A DNA stretch of 64,000 nt, taken from contig JAZQKZ010000001.1 in the NCBI GenBank assembly GCA_045542415.1, forward strand, positions 1-64,000. Direction: 5' to 3'. Positions 58,629 to 64,000 of this stretch are shown here, piece after piece; position 1 is the first letter of the stretch, and the number at the start of each line of letters is the position of its first letter. The DNA comes from UMGS1958 sp045542415. GTDB lineage: Bacteria; Bacillota; Clostridia; UBA1381. The position numbers and the translations under genes are program-made. Under the pieces are notes generated by a model that did no database searches, was not told the DNA's origin, and saw only the letters and a program-made list of their open reading frames with translations.

Positions 58629-58937
58629 ATGAAAAACAAGTACACCGAAACTGCTGAAATATTCAAGGCATTTTGTGATGAAAACAGAATACGAATACTT
58701 GAAATGTTGCAGACAGGCGAAAAGTGCGGTTGTAAGCTCCTTGAAGAATTAAATGTTACACAACCTACACTTTCACATCATATGAAAATACTTTGCGATG
58801 CAGGAATTGTTGAAGGTCGCAAGGAAGGGAAATGGACGCATTATAAGATTTCGAATGACGGAAGAAACAATGCATTAAAACTGCTTGATGAAATTACAAA
58901 TACAAACGGCTGTTGCGAAAGCAAGTGCTGTGATTGA
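58629..58937 (+). CDS. arsR: ArsR/SmtB family arsenic-type repressor
   Basis: A 102-residue winged-helix metalloregulator. FKAFCDENRIRILEML is the N-terminal helix pair; the metal-site motif on the recognition region reads EKCGCKLLEELNVTQPTLSHHMKIL, where CGC corresponds to the C-x-C arsenite site. A Cys-rich tail NGCCESKCCD may add ligands. It represses its own operon through the inverted repeat overlapping the transcription start. GAGGTGAG lies 3 bases upstream. It is the first gene of arsR-permease-thioredoxin-like-arsC. Confidence 0.92.
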   Translation: MKNKYTETAEIFKAFCDENRIRILEMLQTGEKCGCKLLEELNVTQPTLSHHMKILCDAGIVEGRKEGKWTHYKISNDGRNNALKLLDEITNTNGCCESKCCD

Positions 58938-58942
58938 TATAT

Positions 58943-58965
58943 AAGCCATTGTTATAAAATGGCTT
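58943..58965 (+). other. Hairpin between arsR and the permease gene
   Basis: AAGCCATT and AATGGCTT pair perfectly around a 7-base loop, followed by AT-rich sequence but no clear T tract. It may attenuate or process the transcript between regulator and transporter. Confidence 0.45.
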
Positions 58966-59023
58966 TATATTAAATATCATACATAGATATATTTCGATGT
59001 ATTTATATTTAGGAGGTTTTTCT

Positions 59024-60037
59024 ATGGAAGTAATTAAAGCGGCTTGGGACTTTTTTCAAAATCAAGTCCTGGGTATGAAATGGCTAAACGAACTGATAGG
59101 AAATATGATGTCAGCTTGTGGTCTTGATGTAAGTGGCAGAGTTGGTGGCAGCATTCAATTCTTCTTGTATGATACGATTAAAATTATGGTGCTTTTGGGT
59201 GTCTTAATTTTGATTATCTCATACATTCAAAGCTATTTTCCGCCGGAGAGAAGCAAACGAATACTTAGTAGGTTTTCCGGGCTTGGAGCGAATACTGTTG
59301 CGGCACTTTTGGGAACTGTAACCCCGTTCTGCTCGTGTTCGTCAATTCCTTTGTTTATAGGGTTTACAAGTGCAGGGCTACCGCTTGGCGTAACTTTTTC
59401 ATTTCTCATATCTTCGCCTATGGTTGATTTAGGCTCACTTGTTCTATTGATGAGCATTTTTGGTTGGAAAGTTGCTGTTACCTATGTTGTTGTCGGCTTG
59501 ATTATTGCTATTGTGGGCGGTACGTTGATTGAAAAATTACATCTTGAAAATCAAGTTGAGGAATATATCAGAAATGGCAAGGCTCTCGATGTTCCACAAG
59601 ATGAACTGTATTTCAAAGACCGTATTAAATATGCTTGGGAACAAGTTTTAGGTACGGCGAAGAAAGTATTTCCTTATGTGTTGGTCGGAGTAGGAATTGG
59701 TGCAATAATTCATAATTGGATTCCTGAAGATATTATTGTCAAAGCTCTTGGCAGCGGAAACCCGTTGGGCGTTGTTATAGCAACTATTGCCGGAGTGCCG
59801 ATGTATGCAGATATTTTCGGCACAATTCCGATTGCTGAAGCTCTGCTTGCAAAAGGAGCACAGCTTGGTGTTGTACTCTCGTTTATGATGGGCGTAACCA
59901 CTCTTTCACTCCCGTCGATAATTATGCTCCGCAAGGCAGTAAAACCCAAATTGCTCGGAATATTTATTGCGATTTGCACTGTTGGAATTATCCTTGTTGG
60001 GTATTTCTTTAACACAATACAAAATATAATTTTATAA
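59024..60037 (+). CDS. ArsP-type permease (PF03773 family)
   Basis: A 337-residue membrane permease with about eight to ten hydrophobic segments. The diagnostic motif TPFCSCSSIPLFIGFTSAG and LGVTFSFLISSPMVDLGSL match the permease family that includes ArsP and related organoarsenical or arsenite exporters. TIAGVPMYADIFGTIPIAEALL is the second-half counterpart. The neighbours (ArsR, ArsC) support arsenic export. The start at 59024 has AGGAGG 7 bases upstream; 58997 has none. Confidence 0.88.
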   Translation: MEVIKAAWDFFQNQVLGMKWLNELIGNMMSACGLDVSGRVGGSIQFFLYDTIKIMVLLGVLILIISYIQSYFPPERSKRILSRFSGLGANTVAALLGTVTPFCSCSSIPLFIGFTSAGLPLGVTFSFLISSPMVDLGSLVLLMSIFGWKVAVTYVVVGLIIAIVGGTLIEKLHLENQVEEYIRNGKALDVPQDELYFKDRIKYAWEQVLGTAKKVFPYVLVGVGIGAIIHNWIPEDIIVKALGSGNPLGVVIATIAGVPMYADIFGTIPIAEALLAKGAQLGVVLSFMMGVTTLSLPSIIMLRKAVKPKLLGIFIAICTVGIILVGYFFNTIQNIIL

Positions 60038-60055
60038 AATTTGGAGGTATTTATT

Positions 60056-60433
60056 ATGTCATTATTTGGTTTTGGAAAGAAAAAGAAAGAAGAAAAGAAA
60101 GCCCCGGCGTGTGCGTGTAATTGTGGTTGCCCTACATCAGAGGTGGCGGAGATTACAACTGATTGTTGCGGAGAAGCAAAAGACGGTATTTGTTGCATAA
60201 AGGTTTTGGGTGCAGGCTGTGCATCTTGTCATACACAGTATGAAAACGCAAAAGAAGCAGTAAAAAATATGGGATTTAATGTTGAGGTAGAATATATTAC
60301 CGATATGCAAAAAGTAATGGAATACGGTGTTATGAGTATGCCTGCACTCGTTGTAAACGAAAAGGTTGTTTCTATGGGAAAAGTGCTTAAAGCAGCAGAT
60401 ATTGAAAAGCTATTCCATAAGTTAGGATTTTAA
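60056..60433 (+). CDS. Thioredoxin-like redox-active disulfide protein with Cys-rich N-terminus
   Basis: A 125-residue protein. Residues 48-125 form the small thioredoxin fold of the redox-active disulfide protein 2 type, with the CxxC site GAGCASCHT (C55, C58) and the cis-proline region MSMPALVVNEKVVSMG. Residues 1-47 are unusual: a Lys-rich start and eight cysteines (C19, 21, 23, 25, 37, 38, 46, 47), a probable As(III)- or metal-binding extension. It lies between the permease and arsC and may reduce ArsC or deliver arsenite. That role is inferred. The start at 60056 has GGAGG upstream. Confidence 0.85.
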   Translation: MSLFGFGKKKKEEKKAPACACNCGCPTSEVAEITTDCCGEAKDGICCIKVLGAGCASCHTQYENAKEAVKNMGFNVEVEYITDMQKVMEYGVMSMPALVVNEKVVSMGKVLKAADIEKLFHKLGF

Positions 60434-60442
60434 GGTGTTGTT

Positions 60443-60826
60443 ATGAAAAAGAAAATAGCGTTTATATGCATTCATAATTCTTGCCGTAGTCAGATTGCAG
60501 AAGCTCTCGGTAAACACCTTATGGGCGACAAATATGATTTCTATTCAGCAGGAACAGAAACAAAGCCTTGTATCAATCAAGACGCTGTAAGGCTGATGAA
60601 AGAGCTTTACGGGATTGATATGGAAAAGGATCAATATTCAAAGACAATAGATAAAATTCCTACTCCTGATATTGCTATCTCTATGGGGTGTGATGTGGGC
60701 TGTCCCTTTATCGGCAAAGCCTTTGATGATAATTGGGGATTGTCTGATCCCACCGGGCAAGCAGATGACTTCTTTGTTGATGTTATAAAGCAGATTGAGA
60801 AAAATGTTAAAGAGTTGGCTGTGTAA
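60443..60826 (+). CDS. arsC: Arsenate reductase (low-molecular-weight phosphatase family)
   Basis: A 127-residue reductase that converts arsenate to arsenite. The phosphatase loop is FICIHNSCRSQIAEA, with nucleophile C9 and R15. The redox relay cysteines are C83 and C87 in SMGCDVGCPFIG. DNWGLSDPTGQADDFF supplies the general-acid aspartate. Spacing of the relay pair differs from Staphylococcus ArsC (82/89). It begins 9 bases after the thioredoxin-like gene, its plausible electron donor. Confidence 0.92.
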   Translation: MKKKIAFICIHNSCRSQIAEALGKHLMGDKYDFYSAGTETKPCINQDAVRLMKELYGIDMEKDQYSKTIDKIPTPDIAISMGCDVGCPFIGKAFDDNWGLSDPTGQADDFFVDVIKQIEKNVKELAV

Positions 60827-60840
60827 GTCAACTCTTTCGC

Positions 60841-61020
60841 CATAAATGTAATAGAAGCTCATCTTTGGGGTTGGGAATATAAAATCCTTACCGTGCGAGT
60901 TTCAGTTTTGGAGACTATATAAAATTGGTATATTTTGACCTCTGTCGCAGGGGTGTATGCTGCCTCTTTGGAGGTGATATTTATAAAAAAATATTTACAA
61001 AAGTTTAAAATAAGGTTACA
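60841..61020 (+). other. Gene-free, structured segment downstream of arsC (possible mobile-element scar)
   Basis: No open frame with a start is supported. The segment has higher GC patches than its surroundings and compact pairings: ACCTCTG/CAGGGGT (with one G-T pair) near 60938-60955 and CCTC/GAGG near 60962-60973, followed by GGAGGTGATATTTAT with no ATG after it. It reads like a truncated leader whose gene has been lost. I suspect a remnant of an integrative element bounding the ars genes, but cannot confirm this. Confidence 0.35.
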
Positions 61021-61045
61021 GCAGGGTCTAAATTTAAAATAAGAC

Positions 61046-61074
61046 TTGACAAAATATGATAAAAGCTGTACAAT
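61046..61074 (+). promoter_or_regulatory. Sigma-A promoter of secDF
   Basis: TTGACA (61046-61051), 17-base spacer, TACAAT (61069-61074), 57 bases before secD. Confidence 0.8.
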
Positions 61075-61131
61075 ATACAATGAAGAAAATATAACATGGG
61101 GTGTTGTGTGCACTCCGAAGAAAGGAAGATA

Positions 61132-62433
61132 ATGCTTATGAAAAAGAAAAGCATAATTATCCTTTGCCTCAGTGTTGTATTTGCTATAGTTTTAAATATT
61201 GTGGCTTTTGTTGGCTTCAATATTGGCGGAATCAGCTATGGCGGTATGTTTGATGAGGAAAAGGGTATCCGTAAGGGCATTGACCTTGCAGGTGGTTCAG
61301 TTATTACTTTCCAGGCCGATGCAGAAAATCCGACATCAGAGGATATGGACGTAGTAGAGTCAATCTTCAATACACGTCTCACAAACGCAGGCTACACAGA
61401 AGCAAGAATCTCAAGAAGTGAGGGCGGAAGAATTACAGTTGAAATTCCGTCAGTATTCGATACAGATTCAGCTGCAAGCCTTTTAGGTGAAATGGCAAAG
61501 CTGTCATTTGTTAATGCAGACGGTGAGCAGGTGCTTGACGGTGCAGTGGATGTTAAGGATGCATCATATCAGTATGCAGCAGTAACAGACGGCGGAAATG
61601 CACAGCATCATGTACAGATTGAGTTCAATGCAGATGCAGTAGATAAGTTTGCTCAGGCTACAGCAGCGGCTGCATCAAAAATGAGTGAGGGCAAGAACTT
61701 CATTTCAATTATGATGGATGAGACTGTAGTTTCATCACCGATGGTTTCAGAAGAAATCAACAGTGCTACATGCGTAATCACAGGTGATTTTACAGCTGAA
61801 GAGGCTCGTGACCTTGCAAACAAGATTAAGTCAGGTCAGCTTCCGTTTAAGCTTGATGTAATTACACAGGAAACTGTAGGTGCAGAGCTTGGTGCAAATG
61901 CACTTCCGACAGCGGTTAAGGCTGCATTAATCGGTATTATCTTAATTATGGTATTCATGGTTGTTATGTACCGTATTCCGGGTCTTATTGCAAGCCTTTC
62001 ATTACTTATCTATGTAGGTCTTATCGGACTTGCTATGGGTCTTATGCGTACAAACCTTTCACTTTCGGGTATTGCCGGTATCGTGCTTTCAATCGGTATG
62101 GCGGTTGACGCAGACTGTATCATATTTGAGCGTATGAAGGAAGAGCTTAAGCTTGGCAAGACTATCAGAGCATCAGTTGATGCCGGCTTTAACAAGGCTT
62201 TCTCAGCTATTCTTGACTCAAATGTAACAACAATTATTTCATGTGTTGTACTTTACCTTTCAGGTATAGGTACAGTAACAGGCTTTGCAACAACGTTGGG
62301 TGTAGGTGTTGTGCTTTCAATGTTCACAGCTATCGTAGTTACAAAGTTCTTATTAAAGCAGCTTGTAAATACAGGTGTGAAGAGCAGAGGCTTATTTGCA
62401 AAGCAGGCTAAGAAGGATGGAGGTGCCAACTAA
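61132..62433 (+). CDS. secD: Protein translocase subunit SecD
   Basis: A 433-residue membrane protein of the SecDF complex, which uses the proton gradient to pull preproteins out of the SecYEG channel. It has an N-terminal helix, the P1 exported region beginning GIRKGIDLAGGSVITFQ, and six-helix transmembrane block. D/R motifs SGIAGIVLSIGMAVDADCIIFERMKEE are the RND-type signature carrying the proton-relay aspartates. AAAGGAAG lies before the start at 61132 (61138 is an alternative). The stop overlaps secF by one base (TAATG). Confidence 0.95.
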   Translation: MLMKKKSIIILCLSVVFAIVLNIVAFVGFNIGGISYGGMFDEEKGIRKGIDLAGGSVITFQADAENPTSEDMDVVESIFNTRLTNAGYTEARISRSEGGRITVEIPSVFDTDSAASLLGEMAKLSFVNADGEQVLDGAVDVKDASYQYAAVTDGGNAQHHVQIEFNADAVDKFAQATAAAASKMSEGKNFISIMMDETVVSSPMVSEEINSATCVITGDFTAEEARDLANKIKSGQLPFKLDVITQETVGAELGANALPTAVKAALIGIILIMVFMVVMYRIPGLIASLSLLIYVGLIGLAMGLMRTNLSLSGIAGIVLSIGMAVDADCIIFERMKEELKLGKTIRASVDAGFNKAFSAILDSNVTTIISCVVLYLSGIGTVTGFATTLGVGVVLSMFTAIVVTKFLLKQLVNTGVKSRGLFAKQAKKDGGAN

Positions 62434-63332
62434 TGAGAATTACTGAAAACAGATGGAAGTTCGTTCTTATCCCGGCACTTATCATTATTGCAGGTATTGT
62501 AATGTACTTCGTAAACGTCGGATTTAACTTCGACGTTGAGTTCATGGGTGGCTCAAGAATGCAGGTTGAGTTAAATGCGGAATTTGATAACGATGAAGTT
62601 GCGGCACTTATTCTGGACAAGACAGGTGCAAATGCAAAGGTACAGAAGTCAGGCGATTCAGCTACACAGGCTGTAATCAAGGTCCAGGCTACAGAGAATT
62701 CAGAGGAAACAAAGGCACAGGTTATGGAGGCTCTTGGTGAGAAGTATGGTATCACAAATGACAACCTTATCTCATCAAGTACAGCATCAGCAAGCTTCGG
62801 TAAGGAAGTACAGAGCAAGGCTCTTACTTATACATTACTTGCAATCCTCTGCATCCTTATCTATATTGCAATTCGTTTCGAGTGGAGAAGTGCTGTAATG
62901 GCAGTTATTGCTCTTGCGATTAATGTTATCGTAATGGCAGCTGTATATACTATAACAAATATTCCTTTAAATACAACATTCATTGCGGCTATGCTTACAG
63001 TAGTAGGTTATTCAATAAATAACACAATCGTTATTTTTGACAGAATCCGTGAGAATATGAAAGCAAGAAGAAAAGATAATACAATCACAGAGATGGTAAA
63101 TAAGAGTGTTAAAGAGACTTTGGGAAGAACAATCAACTCAACAGTTACAACACTTATCACAATTGTTCTTATTTATATCTTAGGTGTAAATGCAATCAAG
63201 GAATTTGCACTTCCGCTCATCGTAGGTATTGTAGCAGGTGCATACACATCAATCTTTATTGCAAGCTCATTCTGGGCTGTGTGGAAAGAAGCAGAGCTTA
63301 AAGCAAGAATTGAAAAGAGAGCATCAAAGTAA
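62433..63332 (+). CDS. secF: Protein translocase subunit SecF
   Basis: A 299-residue partner of SecD. NFDVEFMGGSRMQVEL is the start of the exported P4-like region, and the helix signature TVVGYSINNTIVIFDRIRENMK carries the RND aspartates; TLGRTINSTVTTLIT follows. Translation is coupled to secD through the one-base overlap. It ends before a strong terminator. Confidence 0.95.
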   Translation: MRITENRWKFVLIPALIIIAGIVMYFVNVGFNFDVEFMGGSRMQVELNAEFDNDEVAALILDKTGANAKVQKSGDSATQAVIKVQATENSEETKAQVMEALGEKYGITNDNLISSSTASASFGKEVQSKALTYTLLAILCILIYIAIRFEWRSAVMAVIALAINVIVMAAVYTITNIPLNTTFIAAMLTVVGYSINNTIVIFDRIRENMKARRKDNTITEMVNKSVKETLGRTINSTVTTLITIVLIYILGVNAIKEFALPLIVGIVAGAYTSIFIASSFWAVWKEAELKARIEKRASK

Positions 63333-63338
63333 TCATAC

Positions 63339-63372
63339 AAAAACGCTGTCGCGGGTACGACAGCGTTTTTTT
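63339..63372 (+). terminator. Terminator of secDF
   Basis: A perfect 13-bp stem (AAAAACGCTGTCG with CGACAGCGTTTTT) around a 6-base loop with trailing T residues. Confidence 0.93.
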
Positions 63373-63500
63373 GTAATATATGTTTGTCCGGAAATCCATC
63401 AGAAAAATAATTCACACTGATAAGGTGATGTGATACACTGAAATATGTCAAAATGATAAGCACTTTTGTTATTCCTTTTTACAAAAATACCATTATTTAA

Positions 63501-63529
63501 TTGACAAAAAGTATCAGAGGTGATATAAT
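63501..63529 (+). promoter_or_regulatory. Sigma-A promoter of the BspA-like gene
   Basis: TTGACA (63501-63506), 17-base spacer, TATAAT (63524-63529): consensus at all twelve positions. Confidence 0.85.
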
Positions 63530-63565
63530 AAGCTTAATTTGGAAAGACAGTGGAGGGAGATAACA

Positions 63566-64000
63566 ATGAAAAAGATTTTTTCTTTAGTACTTGGTGCAGC
63601 GATACTATTTGGTACTGCTTCGGTTATGGCACAACAGGAGGTTAATGAATGGGTGCAGGGGGAAGAGGTGTATCAGACAGCAGATGAGGCAGCGGAGCTT
63701 TTTGGACCGTTCAGCAGTAAAAGCGGTACTTGTGGTGAAAATATTACATGGACGCTTGATTATAAAGGAGTTCTGACGATAAGCGGAACGGGTGATATGG
63801 CTGATTATGCATACGATACTTCGCTTGATATTAAATCGACACGTCCGGAGGATTGGTCTGATGCAACAAGCCTTGTTATAGAAGAGGGTGTCACAAGTAT
63901 CGGTGATTATGCGTTCTATGGATGTGAAAAGTTATCACAGATAACATTTCCGGAGAGTCTTATAAGTATCGGTCACTCGTCATATACAGGCTGTGACGGG
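63566..64000 (+). CDS. Secreted BspA-like leucine-rich-repeat protein (partial, runs off the window)
   Basis: The first 145 residues of an exported protein; the frame is open to the window end. A signal peptide (MKKIFSLVLGAAILFGTASV) ends near VMAQQE. Residues 53-90 show the GTCGENITWTLDYKGVLTISGTGDM pattern that opens many BspA-like LRR_5 surface proteins. The first repeats follow: SLVIEEGVTSIGDYAFYGCEKLSQI and TFPESLISIG. Such proteins are secreted or wall-bound adhesins of gut bacteria. GGAGG lies 8 bases upstream of the start. The C-terminal anchoring type cannot be seen. Confidence 0.85.
   Translation, partial: MKKIFSLVLGAAILFGTASVMAQQEVNEWVQGEEVYQTADEAAELFGPFSSKSGTCGENITWTLDYKGVLTISGTGDMADYAYDTSLDIKSTRPEDWSDATSLVIEEGVTSIGDYAFYGCEKLSQITFPESLISIGHSSYTGCDG

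Overview
The window reads as chromosome of a spore-forming, Gram-positive member of the Clostridia (Bacillota). Evidence: a PolC-type replicative polymerase, the late mother-cell sigma factor SigK, a class B sortase with an NPKTG cell-wall sorting signal, strong AGGAGG-type ribosome sites, and vegetative promoters that almost all have a 17-bp spacer. Genes are dense and mostly in short operons. No rRNA, tRNA, CRISPR array, IS element or phage module was recognised. The genus cannot be fixed from the sequence.

Layout. 1-9.7 kb: an SLC13-type transporter with a cytidylate kinase-like protein, a MATE exporter, a polar amino acid ABC importer, a quinol monooxygenase-like protein, a methionine gamma-lyase family enzyme, and a VWA protein next to a macro-domain protein. 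9.8-15.1 kb: a sialidase-like plus GH106-like glycosidase pair, convergent with an orphan CARF nuclease of the Card1/DUF1887 type. 15.2-19.1 kb: DacF-type carboxypeptidase, RluB-type pseudouridine synthase, and an alanine/glycine symporter behind a tandem glycine riboswitch. 19.2-26.6 kb: a cobalamin-riboswitch operon. 26.6-36.1 kb: an L,D-transpeptidase, a small AT-rich radical SAM/Cys-rich peptide/XRE locus, an ABC-F/Nth/DMT operon, a His-rich membrane protein, and a cysteine desulfurase-like enzyme with a DUF3343 partner. 36.2-48.3 kb: housekeeping (PolC, RimM, TrmD, hemolysin III, SigK, TmcAL, NifS, NifU, ProC, Dgt). 48.5-54.1 kb: a sortase locus and ComEC. 54.2-57.2 kb: a DNA glycosylase and an OPT transporter coupled to a PqqD-like protein. 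57.3-60.8 kb: a GMP synthase lacking its amidotransferase domain, then an ars operon that looks acquired. 61-64 kb: SecD, SecF and the start of a BspA-like leucine-rich-repeat protein.

The most interesting system is the cobalamin operon at 19.2-26.6 kb. A B12 riboswitch controls three exported or membrane-anchored proteins and an ECF importer. The exported proteins are built from the same two modules as animal intrinsic factor and transcobalamin: an alpha/alpha-toroid domain and a DUF4430 (transcobalamin C-terminal-like) beta domain. The modules are distributed as alpha alone, beta+alpha, and membrane-tethered beta. The importer consists of an EcfT and one polypeptide fusing both ATPases to an S component. 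I infer a bacterial surface B12-capture machine that hands the vitamin to the ECF transporter.

The second is a compact candidate RiPP locus at 28.1-30.0 kb. A SPASM radical SAM enzyme is followed by a 63-residue peptide with six cysteines in its last 20 residues and a perfect ribosome site. A divergent XRE regulator has two 18-bp palindromes that bracket the enzyme's promoter.
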